64,000 bases of DNA from JAXMEQ01 sp046348225 (GCA_046348225.1 JAXMEQ010000005.1:124001-188000); one strand, 5' to 3'; counted from the first letter of the stretch, positions 37,109 to 47,543 are shown. Notes: generated from the sequence alone by a model not told the origin. A program made the numbers and translations.

Positions 37109-38722
37109 ATGAAGAAAAGCGGCAGCGCCCGTCGCACACGGGTGGTAGCGGCGGCAGCGCTGTGGTGCATGGGGGGACTCGCATATGCCCAGGCGCAGCC
37201 GAACGCTGCCCTGGCCCCCGCGCCAGCCCCGGTCTTTGCCATCAAGGGCTTCAAGGTCACGGGCGACAATCCGTTGGGTGACGGCGAGACGGCGCGAATC
37301 CTGGCGCCCTATCTGCGTGCGGATGCCAGCATGGACACCTTGCAGAAGGCCACTTCCGCGCTTGAGGAGGCGCTGCGCAACCGGGGCTTCGGCCTGCATC
37401 GCGTTGCACTGCCGCCACAGGACGTGGGAGACACGGTGACGCTGGACATCGTGAAGTTCACCATCAGCAAACTCACGATCGACGGCAACAAGCTCTACGA
37501 CGAAGGCAACATCCGCCGCAGTGTGCCGGAGCTGCGCGAAGGCCACACGCCCAATTTCAAGCGGATGGCCATCCAGACGGCCATTGCCAACGAGAACCCG
37601 AACAAGCAGGTCCAGGTGGGTGTCAAGGAGGCCGAAGAGCCGGACAAGATCGACGCCACCATCACCGTCAAGGAAGAGCGTCCCTGGACGTTTTCGCTCG
37701 GGCTGTCCAACGGCGGTTCGGAGTCCTCCGGCCGGGACCGGTTCACCGTGTCGGGGGGCCATACCAACCTGTTCAACCGGGACCACCAGTTCAACGGTGC
37801 CTACACCACGTCACTCGAGCGCTTCAGGGATGTGAAGCAACTGGGTCTGTCTTACCGGGTGCCGCTCTATGAGTTGGGCGGCGTCTTGGGCGCAAGCTAC
37901 ACACGCTCGGACGTGGTGGGCAACTTCGGCGCCTTCACCAGCACGGGCGCAGGCCATACATTCGGCATCAACTACACCGCCTACCTGCCACCCGAAGGGG
38001 GCCGCCGCAGTTACCTGACGCTGGGCTTTGATGACAAGGTGTTCAATGCCTCCAAAATCAACGACATCCCGGTGCCCGGTCAGGTCAATCGCCGCAGCCG
38101 GCCGGTGACGCTCGGCTACACGGCGCGTGTCGAGTCAGACAGTTCCGTCTGGGGCTACAACACGGAATTTGCAATGAACACCAGCAGCGGTGCCGGCAAC
38201 GACCTGCTGTCTTACCAGACCGAGGACCCGCGCATCCAGACCACCCGCTGGAAAGCCCTGCGGGCGGGCATCAACTACACCACCAATTTTGCGGAAAAAT
38301 GGCTGTGGGGTGTGCGCAGCCAGTTTCAGTACAGCCCGGACATCCTGATTTCGGGGGAACAGTTCGGCATCGGCGGGTCGACGTCGGTTCGCGGCACCCG
38401 CAGCGAGCGCCCCATTGCGGGCGACCGGGGTGTTTCGGCCTCGCTGGAAGTGACAACGCCTGAACTGGCGCCCGGCCTTCGCGTGGTGGGTTTCCTGGAT
38501 GCGGGCTGGCTGGCCAACAACAATCCGAACGGTACCTCGAAGCCGTCCAGCGACCGGCTGGCCGGCGTCGGGCTGGGCTTGCGCTTCGGCAGTGGCCCCG
38601 TGTCTGTTACCGCCGACTACGGCCGCCTGGTACGCGGCAGCGTGGTGCCTCTGACCATCAACACCGGCTCACCGCAAAAGGGCGACGACAAGCTGTACGT
38701 CAACATGTCCGTGAGGTTCTGA
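37109..38722 (+). CDS. ShlB/FhaC-type two-partner secretion outer-membrane transporter (TpsB)
   Basis: The 537-residue protein has a signal sequence, two POTRA domains (FAIKGFKVTGDNPLGD from about residue 46; FTISKLTIDGNKLYDEGNIR from about 118) and a C-terminal 16-strand barrel ending in the outer-membrane signature LYVNMSVRF. The conserved barrel loop motif VRGTRSERPIAGDRG is present. TpsB proteins export a TpsA exoprotein across the outer membrane. Here the only same-strand neighbour is the double-FecR gene, so cargo is unclear. Two hairpins lie in the 81-base gap upstream, the nearer (37074-37091) 17 bases before the ATG. Confidence 0.88.
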   Translation: MKKSGSARRTRVVAAAALWCMGGLAYAQAQPNAALAPAPAPVFAIKGFKVTGDNPLGDGETARILAPYLRADASMDTLQKATSALEEALRNRGFGLHRVALPPQDVGDTVTLDIVKFTISKLTIDGNKLYDEGNIRRSVPELREGHTPNFKRMAIQTAIANENPNKQVQVGVKEAEEPDKIDATITVKEERPWTFSLGLSNGGSESSGRDRFTVSGGHTNLFNRDHQFNGAYTTSLERFRDVKQLGLSYRVPLYELGGVLGASYTRSDVVGNFGAFTSTGAGHTFGINYTAYLPPEGGRRSYLTLGFDDKVFNASKINDIPVPGQVNRRSRPVTLGYTARVESDSSVWGYNTEFAMNTSSGAGNDLLSYQTEDPRIQTTRWKALRAGINYTTNFAEKWLWGVRSQFQYSPDILISGEQFGIGGSTSVRGTRSERPIAGDRGVSASLEVTTPELAPGLRVVGFLDAGWLANNNPNGTSKPSSDRLAGVGLGLRFGSGPVSVTADYGRLVRGSVVPLTINTGSPQKGDDKLYVNMSVRF

Positions 38723-38725
38723 TTC

Positions 38726-39139
38726 ATGGCGGGCTTGCAGGCGGGCGCGCCAACCCCCGTGTCGCTCACAGTCCATCGGCAGTCGCGCGTGCTGGAAATG
38801 TCGTTTTCCGATGGTGCGCAGTTCCGCATCCCGTTTGAGCTGATGCGCGTTTATTCACCATCGGCTGAAGTACAGGGCCATGGCCCCGGCCAGCAAGTAC
38901 TGCAGACGGGCAAGCGGGACGTGGACCTGCTCGCGCTGGAACCGGTGGGCAACTATGCTGTCCAGCCGGTTTTTTCAGACGGGCACAACAGCGGCATTTT
39001 CTCGTGGGCTTACCTGTACGAATTGGGCGCCCGGCAGGACGCGCTGTGGGCGCAGTACCTGGCGCGGCTGGCCGAGGCCGGTTCGGACCGCGACGCGCCC
39101 ATGCCGGCACGGGGCGGGGGTGCCTGCGCGCACCACTGA
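38726..39139 (+). CDS. Gamma-butyrobetaine hydroxylase-like N-terminal domain (DUF971) protein
   Basis: The 137-residue protein consists of the GBBH-like N-terminal domain: LTVHRQSRVLEMSFSDGAQF, then the PFELMRVYSPSAEV strand and FSDGHNSGIFSWAYLYELG, the usual DUF971 ending. It has no catalytic dioxygenase domain. In Burkholderiales it typically precedes ubiE, as here. Its role may be in iron-sulfur or ubiquinone metabolism, but that is not shown. It starts three bases after the TpsB stop. Confidence 0.85.
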   Translation: MAGLQAGAPTPVSLTVHRQSRVLEMSFSDGAQFRIPFELMRVYSPSAEVQGHGPGQQVLQTGKRDVDLLALEPVGNYAVQPVFSDGHNSGIFSWAYLYELGARQDALWAQYLARLAEAGSDRDAPMPARGGGACAHH

Positions 39140-39235
39140 AGCGTCGCCGAATTTCATCCATTTCCCGACACATTCCCCGCTTTGGTGCAGGGTTGTCGGC
39201 AACGCATGGGCCTTTCGGGCCTAGCATTCAAGAGT

Positions 39236-39967
39236 ATGGCAACAACGCATTTTGGCTTTGAGACGGTGGATGAGCGCGAGAAGGCCCGCCGCGTGCGCGG
39301 TGTGTTTGATTCTGTCGCGTCGCGCTATGACCTGATGAACGACCTGATGTCGGGGGGCCTGCACCGCGCGTGGAAAGCCTACACGGTGATGGTGGCGAAT
39401 CTGCATGAGGGTTCCCGGGTGCTCGATATCGCCGGTGGAACCGGTGACCTGTCGCTCGCGTTCGCCAGAAAGGTGGGAACGACTGGCCAGGTGGTTCACA
39501 CTGACATCAACGAGGCGATGTTGCGGACGGGCCGAAACCGCCTGCTGGACGAAGGTCTGGCGTTGCCCACGCTGGTGTGCGACGCTGAACACCTGCCGTT
39601 TGCAGACAATCATTTTGACGTGGTAAGCGTTGCCTTCGGGCTGCGCAACATGACCCACAAGGACGTAGCGCTGGCGGAAATGAACCGCGTGCTCAAGCCC
39701 GGTGGCAAGCTGATGGTGCTGGAGTTTTCCCGGGTCGCCAAGCCGCTGCAAAGGGCCTACGACTGGTATTCGTTCAATGTGCTGCCCCGGCTTGGCAAGC
39801 TGGTGGCGGGGGACGATGCAAGCTATCGCTACCTGGCGGAGTCCATTCGCATGCACCCCGGACAGGAAGAACTCCGGGGCTTGATGAAGCAGTGTGGTTT
39901 CGGTCATGTGGATTGCCACAACCTGTCTGCCGGCGTGGTCGCATTGCACGTTGGAATCAAGTGTTGA
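39236..39967 (+). CDS. ubiE: Ubiquinone/menaquinone biosynthesis C-methyltransferase
   Basis: The ATG at 39236 gives 243 residues starting [11 protein letters not shown]. The SAM-binding motif is [15 protein letters not shown], and the family signatures [17 protein letters not shown] and [19 protein letters not shown] are present, as is the C-terminal ICSGVVALH-like segment ([11 protein letters not shown]). It methylates the benzoquinol ring in ubiquinone synthesis. It heads the ubiE-Tim44-ubiJ-ubiB string. Confidence 0.95.
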   Translation: MATTHFGFETVDEREKARRVRGVFDSVASRYDLMNDLMSGGLHRAWKAYTVMVANLHEGSRVLDIAGGTGDLSLAFARKVGTTGQVVHTDINEAMLRTGRNRLLDEGLALPTLVCDAEHLPFADNHFDVVSVAFGLRNMTHKDVALAEMNRVLKPGGKLMVLEFSRVAKPLQRAYDWYSFNVLPRLGKLVAGDDASYRYLAESIRMHPGQEELRGLMKQCGFGHVDCHNLSAGVVALHVGIKC

Positions 39968-40007
39968 CCGGGTTGGCACAAGCACAAGCACAAGCATGGA
40001 GGCTGGC

Positions 40008-40991
40008 ATGAAATTCATGGCATTCGTACTGGTGGGCGCTATCGTGCTCGCAAGCCCGTTGGCGCAGGCCAAGCGTCTGGGGGGTGGTAGCTCGATCGGC
40101 AAGCAGTCGGGCAATGTGACGCAACGCAATGCGGCGGCGCCCGCGCCGGCCACGCCGGCCCAGAACGCAGCGGCTCCCGCCAAGCCTGCCACTGTCAGCC
40201 CCCCGGCGGCGGTTGCTCCCAAAAAGCCGTGGGCCGCTATGCTGGGCGGGCTTGCGGCGGGCCTGGGGCTGGCCTGGCTTGCGCACAGCCTGGGACTGGG
40301 CGAAGCCTTTGGGCCGTTCCTGCTGATCGCGCTGCTGGTGCTGGCCGCCATGGTCGTGGTGGGTTGGTTGATGCGCTCGCGCAAGCCTGCCGTTGCCTCA
40401 GGCGCCTATGCTTTCCAGGGTGCCGGGGCGGCCAGCGACGCCACGGCGCCGCGTGAATACAGCCCCGACAAGGTCGGCAATGATGCGTCGGCCCGGCCCT
40501 GGGAGCGCAGTAGCATGGCGTTCGAGGCCGGCAGGTACGGCGGCGGAGCGCCCGGCACCGGTGTGCAGATCGGCTCGGCGCTGGCAGGATCGCAGGCTTG
40601 GGGTATCCCGGAAGGCTTTGACGTACAGGGATTTCTTGGCGCGGCGAAGCGAAACTTTGTGACGCTGCAGGATGCCTGGGACCGCTCCGACATGACCACG
40701 TTGCGGTCCATGATGACCGACGGCATGCTGGAGGAAATCCGCACCCAGCTCGCGGAGCGCGAGAGCCACACCGCCGGCCAGCCCAACAAGACCGATGTGG
40801 TCATGCTGGAGGCACAGTTGCTGGGAATCGAAGACCTGGGCAACGACTACATGGCCAGCGTCGAGTACTCGGGCATGATCCGCGAGCAACCCTCTGCAGG
40901 CCCGAGCCCGTTCCGCGAGGTCTGGAACATGACCAAGCCCAAAGACGGTGGCAGCGGCTGGCTGGTCGCCGGGGTGCAGGCACTCCAGTGA
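40008..40991 (+). CDS. Tim44-like domain membrane protein
   Basis: ATG 40008 with GGAGG upstream gives 327 residues. It has a signal peptide (MKFMAFVLVGAIVLASPLAQA), a Pro/Ala-rich spacer with poly-Ala, two hydrophobic stretches at about 78-118 (AAMLGGLAAGLGLAWLAHSL; FLLIALLVLAAMVVVGWLM) and a C-terminal Tim44/MRPL45 domain (FLGAAKRNFVTLQDAWDRSD; LLGIEDLGNDYMASVEYSGM). In Burkholderiales this gene sits between ubiE and ubiJ, so a role in the membrane-bound Ubi machinery is plausible but unproven. Confidence 0.85.
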   Translation: MKFMAFVLVGAIVLASPLAQAKRLGGGSSIGKQSGNVTQRNAAAPAPATPAQNAAAPAKPATVSPPAAVAPKKPWAAMLGGLAAGLGLAWLAHSLGLGEAFGPFLLIALLVLAAMVVVGWLMRSRKPAVASGAYAFQGAGAASDATAPREYSPDKVGNDASARPWERSSMAFEAGRYGGGAPGTGVQIGSALAGSQAWGIPEGFDVQGFLGAAKRNFVTLQDAWDRSDMTTLRSMMTDGMLEEIRTQLAERESHTAGQPNKTDVVMLEAQLLGIEDLGNDYMASVEYSGMIREQPSAGPSPFREVWNMTKPKDGGSGWLVAGVQALQ

Positions 40992-41032
40992 CGCTGCCAG
41001 GGCCCGCGGGGCGGGCCGCATAATCGGGGACC

Positions 41033-41569
41033 ATGGCAACACCGTCCCCTTTTCCTTTTCTGGATGGCCTTTTTGAGAGGCTTGGCGCAGGCCTGCAGCC
41101 GCCGCCCTGGGCGGTGCACGAGGTGCAGCAGCGCCTGGTGTTGCTGCTCAATCACGTGCTGATGCAGGAACCCGAGGCCCAGGCCCGGCTCGCACGCCAG
41201 AAGGGGCGTGTGGTGCAGGCCAGCTGGCGCGTCTTTGCGATCCGCCTGGCGGCCACACCGGCCGGCCTGCTGGAAGTCGCACCGCCGGATGCCGGGTCTG
41301 ACCTCACACTGGTGCTGACCCAGGATTCACCGTGGGAGCTTGCGCAGGCCGTTCTGCGTGGCGACAAGCCCGCAGTGCGCATTGAAGGGGACGTGCAGTT
41401 CGCAGCGGAAATCAACTGGCTGGTCGACCATGTTCGCTGGGATGTCGAGGAAGACCTCTCACGCCTGATGGGCGACGCGCCGGCCCACGCCCTGGGGCAG
41501 GCGGCGCGCGGCATGACCCGTGCGCTGCGCCAGTTCATCGGCGCCCGGCCGGGTGGCAGCCCCGCATGA
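41033..41569 (+). CDS. ubiJ: Ubiquinone biosynthesis accessory factor UbiJ (SCP2 domain)
   Basis: The 178-residue protein matches UbiJ: an N-terminal SCP2 lipid-binding fold ([40 protein letters not shown]) and a C-terminal helix [20 protein letters not shown]. UbiJ gathers the ring-modifying enzymes with a lipid-soluble intermediate. Its stop overlaps the ubiB start (ATGA), the order known from many proteobacteria. Confidence 0.9.
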   Translation: MATPSPFPFLDGLFERLGAGLQPPPWAVHEVQQRLVLLLNHVLMQEPEAQARLARQKGRVVQASWRVFAIRLAATPAGLLEVAPPDAGSDLTLVLTQDSPWELAQAVLRGDKPAVRIEGDVQFAAEINWLVDHVRWDVEEDLSRLMGDAPAHALGQAARGMTRALRQFIGARPGGSPA

Positions 41570-43131
41570 CGCGCTTTTTCCGCGGCGTCTTCATCGTCTT
41601 TGTGGCCCTGCGTTACGGGCTGGATGAACTCGTTCTCACGAGCTTCCAGAAGCCCTGGCTGCGGGTGATCGCGCGGATCGTGTCGGTGGGCCGCAATCTG
41701 CGCGCACCACGCGGTCAGCGTTTGCGCGAGGCGCTGGAGCGGCTCGGTCCGATCTTCGTCAAGTTCGGCCAGGTTCTGTCCACCCGCCGCGACCTTCTGC
41801 CCGCCGACATCGCTGACGAGCTGGCGCGTCTGCAGGACCGGGTGCCGCCGTTCGACTCTTCGATTGCCATCGCCTCGGTGGAGCGGGCATTCCGCAAGCC
41901 GGTCAGCGAAATATTTGCCAGCTTCGAACGCGAACCTGTGGCCAGTGCGTCCATCGCGCAGGTGCATTTCGCGGTGCTCAAGGACCGGCAGGGCCAGGCA
42001 CGCGAAGTGGCCGTCAAGGTTCTGCGACCTGGCATGCTGCCAGTCATCGAAAAAGACCTGGCGCTGATGCGCATGATGGCGGGTTGGGTCGAAAGCATCT
42101 CGGCTGACGGCAAACGCCTCAAGCCGCGTGAGGTGGTGGGCGAGTTCGACAAGTACCTGCATGACGAGCTCGACCTGGTGCGCGAGGCGGCCAATGCTGC
42201 CCAGCTGCGCCGCAACATGGCGGGCCTGAACCTTGTGCTGATTCCGGAAATGATCTGGGACTTCTGCCAGCCGGAAGTGATCGTGATGGAACGCATGCAT
42301 GGCGTTCCCATCAGCCAGATCGACCGGTTGCGCGAAGCCGGGGTGAACATCCCGCAGCTGGCGCGCGACGGGGTCACGATCTTCTTCACGCAGGTATTTC
42401 GCGATGGCTTTTTCCACGCCGACATGCACCCCGGCAATATCCAGGTGAGCCTGGACCCGGCCACGTTCGGGCGCTATGTGTCGCTGGACTTCGGCATCGT
42501 GGGAACGCTCACCGAGTTTGACAAGGAATACCTGGCCCAGAACTTCACCGCCTTTTTCAGGCGGGACTACAAGCGCGTGGCCGAACTGCACATCGAATCC
42601 GGCTGGGTGCCACCGGAAACGCGGGTGGACGAACTGGAGGCAGCCATCCGCAGCGTCTGCGAGCCGTACTTTGACCGCCCGCTCAAGGAAATCTCGCTGG
42701 GGATGGTGCTCATGCGGCTGTTCCAGACCTCACGCCGTTTCCATGTGGAGATCCAGCCGCAGCTGGTGCTGTTGCAGAAGACCTTGCTCAACATCGAAGG
42801 CCTCGGCCGGCAGCTGGACCCGGAGCTTGACCTGTGGAACACGGCCAAGCCGTTTCTCGAGCAGTGGATGCTGGAGCAGGTGGGGCCGCAGAAGCTGCTG
42901 GAGGAGCTCAAGGCCCAGGCGCCGCGCTACGCCAAGCTGCTGCCGGACCTGCCGCGGCTGATGCACGAATACCTCAAGCGCAGCCCGCAGGCCCAGCGCC
43001 GGGAACTGGAGGACCTGCTGGCCGAGCAACGCCGGACCAACCGCCTGCTGCAGGCCATCATTTACGGTGGCATTGGTTTTGCATTGGGCCTGCTGGCCAT
43101 GCAGGTCATTGTGCGCGTGCACCTTTTCTAG
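41566..43131 (+). CDS. ubiB: Ubiquinone biosynthesis regulatory protein kinase-like UbiB
   Basis: The 521-residue atypical kinase (ABC1/ADCK family) has [14 protein letters not shown] (the KxGQ motif), the A-rich loop [11 protein letters not shown], lysine in [10 protein letters not shown], ExD-type [15 protein letters not shown] and the catalytic [16 protein letters not shown]. It ends in a hydrophobic helix pair ([20 protein letters not shown]), placing it in the inner membrane. It is needed for ubiquinone synthesis. ATGA-coupled to ubiJ; a short T-run follows its stop without a good stem. Confidence 0.95.
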   Translation: MTRFFRGVFIVFVALRYGLDELVLTSFQKPWLRVIARIVSVGRNLRAPRGQRLREALERLGPIFVKFGQVLSTRRDLLPADIADELARLQDRVPPFDSSIAIASVERAFRKPVSEIFASFEREPVASASIAQVHFAVLKDRQGQAREVAVKVLRPGMLPVIEKDLALMRMMAGWVESISADGKRLKPREVVGEFDKYLHDELDLVREAANAAQLRRNMAGLNLVLIPEMIWDFCQPEVIVMERMHGVPISQIDRLREAGVNIPQLARDGVTIFFTQVFRDGFFHADMHPGNIQVSLDPATFGRYVSLDFGIVGTLTEFDKEYLAQNFTAFFRRDYKRVAELHIESGWVPPETRVDELEAAIRSVCEPYFDRPLKEISLGMVLMRLFQTSRRFHVEIQPQLVLLQKTLLNIEGLGRQLDPELDLWNTAKPFLEQWMLEQVGPQKLLEELKAQAPRYAKLLPDLPRLMHEYLKRSPQAQRRELEDLLAEQRRTNRLLQAIIYGGIGFALGLLAMQVIVRVHLF

Positions 43132-43171
43132 CTTTTTTTGCCGATAATGCGCGGCAGCCGGCCGGGCCGGG

Positions 43172-44659
43172 GTGTCTAACCCATCTCTTCTGTGGAGCGT
43201 TGTGATGCTGATAACCTTCATCGTGCTGTACCTGCTTGCCTCGGTGGCCATCGGCCTGTATGCCGCGCGCAATGTGCACAACACGGCTGACTATGCAGTG
43301 GCCGGGCGCAGCCTGCCGCTGGCCGTGGTGATCGCCACCACCTTTGCGACCTGGTTTGGTTCCGAGACCGTGCTGGGCGTTTCAGCGCGTTTTGTGTCGG
43401 GCAACCTGGGCGCTGTGGTGGAGGACCCGTTCGGCGCCTCCATGTGCCTTGTCCTGGTCGGCCTGTTCTTTGCGTACAAGCTGTACCAGAAAAACCTGAT
43501 CACGCTTGGCGACTACTATCGCCAGCGCTACGGCAGGGGGATCGAGATCACCTGTTCGCTGATCATCATGCTCAGCTACCTGGGGTGGGTGGCGGCCCAG
43601 ATCACCGCTCTGGGGCTGGTTTTCAGCCTGCTGTCGCAGGGCGCCATTTCCCTGACGACCGGCATGGTGATCGGCACTTCCATCGTGCTCGTCTACACCA
43701 TCTACGGTGGCATGTGGTCGGTGGCGCTCACGGATTTCGTCCAGATGATCGTCATCGGGCTGGGCCTGCTGGCCATTGCGTGGTTTGCGGCGGACCTGGC
43801 GGGCGGGGCCGGCAAGGTCGTCGAATATGCAGCGAAGGAAGGCAAGTTCCAGTTCTTCCCGACGGGCGATGCCAAGGAATGGATCTTCTTTTTTGCGGCA
43901 GCCATCACGATGATGCTGGGCTCCATTCCGCAGCAGGACGTGTTCCAGCGTGTGATGTCGTCCAGGGACGCCAAAACGGCGGTACGCGGCCCCGTGATCG
44001 GAGGCACCCTCTATTTCCTGTTCGCGCTGATTCCGATGTTCGTGGTGACGGCGGCCGTCATGGTGATGCCCGAGACGGCAATGGCCCTGCTCAAGGACGA
44101 CCCGCAGAAAGTCCTGCCCACGCTGGTGATGGAAAAGATGCCGGTGATCCTGCAGGTCGCCTTCTTCGGCGCCCTGCTGTCGGCGATCATGTCCACCGCG
44201 TCGGCGACCCTGCTGGCGCCCAGCACCACTTTTGTGGAAAACATCCTGCGCAACCTGAAGCCTGGCATGAGTGACCAGGCCACACTGCGTGCCATGCGCA
44301 TCAGTGTGCTGGTGTTCACCTTCTGTGTGCTGATGTATGCCATCACCATGCAGGGCACCTCGATCTATGAACTGGTGTCCGGTGCCTACCAGGTGCCGCT
44401 GGTGGGGGCTTTCACGCCGCTGGTGTTCGGGCTGTACTGGAAGCGTGCAACGACCCAGGGCGCGGTGCTGTCGGTGGTGCTGGGTCTGGGCACCTGGCTG
44501 CTGTTCATTGCAACGCCGGCGCTGTCGGAGGCCTTCCCCCAGCAGCTGGCCGGCCTGCTGGCAGCCATCGGCGGCATGGTGGTGGGCTCCCTTGCGCCGC
44601 AATTCGTGGCCAACCACAAGGGGCACGTGCATCACTTCGAGGGCAGCCAGGGCGCCTGA
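43172..44659 (+). CDS. Sodium:solute symporter (SSS family)
   Basis: The listed GTG gives 495 residues; ATG 43205, with GGAG nine bases upstream, is at least as likely and gives 484. It has about 13 membrane segments and SSS signatures: NTADYAVAGRSLPLAVVIAT, TTFATWFGSETVLG in helix 2, YTIYGGMWSVALTDFVQM, and SIPQQDVFQRVMSSRDAKTA. Such proteins import solutes with Na+; the sequence does not settle between proline-, pantothenate- or carboxylate-type substrates. It is transcribed alone; a GC-rich hairpin follows the stop. Confidence 0.85.
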   Translation: MSNPSLLWSVVMLITFIVLYLLASVAIGLYAARNVHNTADYAVAGRSLPLAVVIATTFATWFGSETVLGVSARFVSGNLGAVVEDPFGASMCLVLVGLFFAYKLYQKNLITLGDYYRQRYGRGIEITCSLIIMLSYLGWVAAQITALGLVFSLLSQGAISLTTGMVIGTSIVLVYTIYGGMWSVALTDFVQMIVIGLGLLAIAWFAADLAGGAGKVVEYAAKEGKFQFFPTGDAKEWIFFFAAAITMMLGSIPQQDVFQRVMSSRDAKTAVRGPVIGGTLYFLFALIPMFVVTAAVMVMPETAMALLKDDPQKVLPTLVMEKMPVILQVAFFGALLSAIMSTASATLLAPSTTFVENILRNLKPGMSDQATLRAMRISVLVFTFCVLMYAITMQGTSIYELVSGAYQVPLVGAFTPLVFGLYWKRATTQGAVLSVVLGLGTWLLFIATPALSEAFPQQLAGLLAAIGGMVVGSLAPQFVANHKGHVHHFEGSQGA

Positions 44660-44674
44660 CCTGCGGGCGGGCGC

Positions 44675-44709
44675 AGGCGGCGGGCGGTTTGAAAACGCCC
44701 CCGCCGCCT
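44675..44709 (+). terminator. GC-rich hairpin after the symporter gene, abutting the fmdB promoter
   Basis: AGGCGGCGGG (44675-44684) pairs perfectly with CCCGCCGCCT (44700-44709) around a 15-base loop. It lies 16 bases after the symporter stop. There is no T tract of length; its right arm runs straight into the TATAAT of the next promoter. Confidence 0.6.
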
Positions 44710-44714
44710 ATAAT
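44709..44714 (+). promoter_or_regulatory. Consensus -10 box (TATAAT) of the fmdB-DUF502-aspS operon
   Basis: TATAAT lies 33 bases before the fmdB ATG. The matching -35 region would fall at about 44686-44691 (GGTTTG, 17-base spacer) or overlap TTTGAA; either sits in the loop of the preceding hairpin. The -10 is perfect sigma-70 consensus. Confidence 0.65.
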
Positions 44715-44746
44715 TGAGGGTTTTGCAATCCTGACCCTCCACAGCC

Positions 44747-45079
44747 ATGCCTATCTACGCCTACAAATGCGAGTCCTGCGGGCACAGCAAGGACGTCCTG
44801 CAGAAAGTATCCGACGCGCCGCTGAGCGAGTGCCCTGCGTGCGGCAAGCCGACGTTCTCCAAACAAGTCACCGCCGCGGGCTTCCAGCTCAAGGGGTCGG
44901 GCTGGTACGCCACCGATTTCAAGGGTGGCGCTGCCGCCGCCCCGGCACCCGCTGCCGACGGCGCCGCCAAGCCCGCTGAGACCAAGCCGGCCGACACCAA
45001 GCCCACCGATACCGGCAGCAAGGCCGAGGCTGCGCCTGCCGCTTCGGGCGGTTGCGGCAGCGCTTGCGCGTGCCACTGA
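44747..45079 (+). CDS. FmdB-family zinc ribbon protein
   Basis: The 110-residue protein starts [20 protein letters not shown] and continues to [20 protein letters not shown], the four-cysteine FmdB zinc ribbon. After GSGWYATDF it has a low-complexity Ala/Pro/Lys linker and a Cys-rich end ([10 protein letters not shown]). Function unknown; FmdB was named as a putative regulator. It is the first gene of an operon with DUF502 and aspS, with a consensus -10 box upstream. Confidence 0.9.
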   Translation: MPIYAYKCESCGHSKDVLQKVSDAPLSECPACGKPTFSKQVTAAGFQLKGSGWYATDFKGGAAAAPAPAADGAAKPAETKPADTKPTDTGSKAEAAPAASGGCGSACACH

Positions 45080-45087
45080 AGCCCCGG

Positions 45088-45708
45088 ATGGCCTCGCTTC
45101 GCAAATGGCTTTTCGCCGGCCTGCTGGTCATCGTGCCGGTGGCCATTACCGTGTGGGTGCTTCAGTGGATCATCGGCACGCTGGACCAGACGCTGCTGAT
45201 CCTGCCGGCGGCCTGGCATCCGGACAAGCTGCTGGGTATCCACATCCCCGGCTTCGGGGTCCTGCTGGCCCTGGGCATCCTGCTGGCCGTGGGCGCTGCC
45301 GCCAGCAATTTTTTCGGCCGGACCCTGCTGGGCTGGTGGCACAACCTGCTGGGTCGCATCCCGGTGGTGCGTTCGATCTACCTCAGCGTCAAACAGGTGT
45401 CGGACACGCTGTTTTCCGAAACCGGCAACGCCTTCCGCACCGCGGTGCTGATCCAGTGGCCGCGCGAGAACATGTGGACCATCGGCTTCGTCACGGGCAC
45501 GCCGGGCGGGGACGTGGTCAACTACCTGCACGGCGAGTACCTCAGCGTGTATGTGCCGACCACCCCAAACCCCACGGGCGGCTATTTCGTGATGCTGCGC
45601 CGCGAGGATTGCATCGAGCTCAGGATGAGCGTGGACGATGCGCTCAAGTACATCGTCTCCATGGGCGTCGTCGTGCCGGGCGGCCCCTTCAATCAGAACA
45701 TCAAGTAA
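45088..45708 (+). CDS. DUF502 membrane protein
   Basis: From ATG 45088 the protein has 206 residues. Two membrane helices ([40 protein letters not shown]) are followed by the DUF502 core: [40 protein letters not shown], and [20 protein letters not shown]. An earlier ATG at 45052 would overlap fmdB. Function unknown. Position between fmdB and aspS is the usual one in Burkholderiales. Confidence 0.88.
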   Translation: MASLRKWLFAGLLVIVPVAITVWVLQWIIGTLDQTLLILPAAWHPDKLLGIHIPGFGVLLALGILLAVGAAASNFFGRTLLGWWHNLLGRIPVVRSIYLSVKQVSDTLFSETGNAFRTAVLIQWPRENMWTIGFVTGTPGGDVVNYLHGEYLSVYVPTTPNPTGGYFVMLRREDCIELRMSVDDALKYIVSMGVVVPGGPFNQNIK

Positions 45709-45734
45709 CGCGCCCTTTGCGGCGCAGCCATGCC

Positions 45735-47543
45735 ATGTCTCAAATGCGTACCACCTATTGCGGTCTGGTGACCGAGGCCCTGATGGGTCAAACCGTAACC
45801 CTCTGCGGCTGGGTCAACCGGCGCCGCGACCATGGCGGGGTGATCTTCGTGGACCTGCGCGACCGCGAAGGCTATGTGCAGGTGGTCTGTGATCCCGACC
45901 GCGCCGAGATGTTTGCGGCGGCCGAGGGCCTGCGCAACGAGTTCTGCATCCAGGTCAAGGGCCTGGTGCGCGCGCGCCCCGAAGGCACCACCAATGACAA
46001 CCTCAAGAGCGGCAAGATCGAGGTGCTTTGCCATGAGCTGAAGGTGCTCAACCCGTCCGTCACGCCGCCGTTCCAGCTCGACGACGACAACCTGAGCGAG
46101 ACCACCCGTCTCACGCACCGCGTGCTGGACCTGCGCCGCCCCTACATGCAGAACAACCTCATGCTGCGCTACCGCGTGGCCATGGAGGTCCGCAAGTTCC
46201 TGGACGCCAACGGCTTTGTGGACATTGAAACGCCGATGCTCACCAAGAGCACGCCCGAAGGCGCGCGCGACTACCTGGTGCCCAGCCGCGTGCACGACGG
46301 CATGTTCTTCGCGCTGCCGCAGAGCCCGCAGCTGTTCAAGCAGCTGCTGATGGTGGCCGGCTTCGACCGCTACTACCAGATCACCAAGTGCTTCCGCGAC
46401 GAAGACCTGCGGGCCGACCGCCAGCCCGAATTCACGCAGATCGATATTGAAACCTCGTTCCTGACCGAGGAAGAAATCCGCGCGATGTTCCAGGGCATGA
46501 TCACCACCGTGTTCAAGAACACCATGGGTGTGGACCTGGGCGATTTCCCGGTCATGACCTACCAGGATGCGATGCACCTGTATGGCTCCGACAAGCCCGA
46601 CCTGCGCGTGAAGCTGCAGTTTGCCGAGCTGACCGACGTGATGGCCGATGTCGACTTCAAGGTGTTTTCGGGCGCCGCCAACATGAAGGGCGGCCGCGTG
46701 GTGGCCCTGCGCGTGCCGGGTGGGTCCAGGGAAACGGGCGGCATCAGTCGCGGCGAGATCGATGCCTACACCGAGTTCGTCAAGATCTACGGCGCCAAGG
46801 GCCTGGCCTACATCCGCGTCAACGAGCTGGCCAAGGGCCGCGACGGTTTGCAGAGCCCCATCGTCAAGAACATCCACGACAAGGCCCTGCAGGCCGTGCT
46901 GGAGCGCACCGGCGCGCAGGACGGGGACCTGATCTTCTTTGGCGCCGACAAGGCCAAGATCGTCAACGACGCCATCGGCGCGCTGCGCATCAAGATCGGC
47001 CACAGCGAGTTCGGCAAGAAGAATGGCCTGTTCGAAGCCGGCTGGCGCCCGCTGTGGGTGGTTGACTTCCCGATGTTCGAGTTCGACGAGGAAAACCAGC
47101 GTTACACCGCCGTGCACCACCCCTTCACCGCGCCCAAGGAGGGCCACGAGGACTGGATGGTGACCGCACCCGAAAAGTGCATCTCGCAGGGCTACGACAT
47201 GGTCCTCAATGGCTGGGAAATGGGCGGCGGCTCGGTCCGTATCCACCGCGCGGACGTGCAGAGCAAGGTGTTTGACGCCCTGAAGATCGGGCCGGAAGAG
47301 GCGCAGCTCAAGTTCGGCTTCCTGCTGGACGCGCTGCAGTATGGCGCACCACCGCACGGCGGCCTGGCCTTTGGCCTGGACCGCATCGTGACGCTTATGA
47401 CGGGCGCGGAGTCCATTCGCGACGTGATTGCCTTCCCCAAGACCCAGCGCGCCCAGTGCCTGCTGACGCAGGCGCCGAGCCCGGTGGACGAAAAGCAGCT
47501 GCGCGAACTGCACATCAAGCTGCGCAACCCGCAGCCCGCCTGA
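45735..47543 (+). CDS. aspS: Aspartyl-tRNA synthetase
   Basis: The 602-residue class IIb synthetase has the N-terminal OB-fold anticodon domain ([20 protein letters not shown]), motif 2 region with [20 protein letters not shown], the GAD insertion domain and motif 3 in [19 protein letters not shown] 45735 gives [10 protein letters not shown]; length is standard for the bacterial type. It charges tRNA-Asp; some members also charge tRNA-Asn, which cannot be decided here. A strong rho-independent terminator follows. Confidence 0.96.
   Translation: MSQMRTTYCGLVTEALMGQTVTLCGWVNRRRDHGGVIFVDLRDREGYVQVVCDPDRAEMFAAAEGLRNEFCIQVKGLVRARPEGTTNDNLKSGKIEVLCHELKVLNPSVTPPFQLDDDNLSETTRLTHRVLDLRRPYMQNNLMLRYRVAMEVRKFLDANGFVDIETPMLTKSTPEGARDYLVPSRVHDGMFFALPQSPQLFKQLLMVAGFDRYYQITKCFRDEDLRADRQPEFTQIDIETSFLTEEEIRAMFQGMITTVFKNTMGVDLGDFPVMTYQDAMHLYGSDKPDLRVKLQFAELTDVMADVDFKVFSGAANMKGGRVVALRVPGGSRETGGISRGEIDAYTEFVKIYGAKGLAYIRVNELAKGRDGLQSPIVKNIHDKALQAVLERTGAQDGDLIFFGADKAKIVNDAIGALRIKIGHSEFGKKNGLFEAGWRPLWVVDFPMFEFDEENQRYTAVHHPFTAPKEGHEDWMVTAPEKCISQGYDMVLNGWEMGGGSVRIHRADVQSKVFDALKIGPEEAQLKFGFLLDALQYGAPPHGGLAFGLDRIVTLMTGAESIRDVIAFPKTQRAQCLLTQAPSPVDEKQLRELHIKLRNPQPA

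Noticed and set aside
40110..40210. Ala/Pro-rich stretch of the Tim44-like gene as a possible frameshift or junk frame
   Set aside because: The frame continues cleanly into the Tim44 domain, with a signal peptide and a good ribosome-binding site upstream; it is a normal low-complexity linker.
43085..43150. T-run after ubiB as a terminator
   Set aside because: Only a 4-bp stem can be drawn before the Ts, too weak to call.
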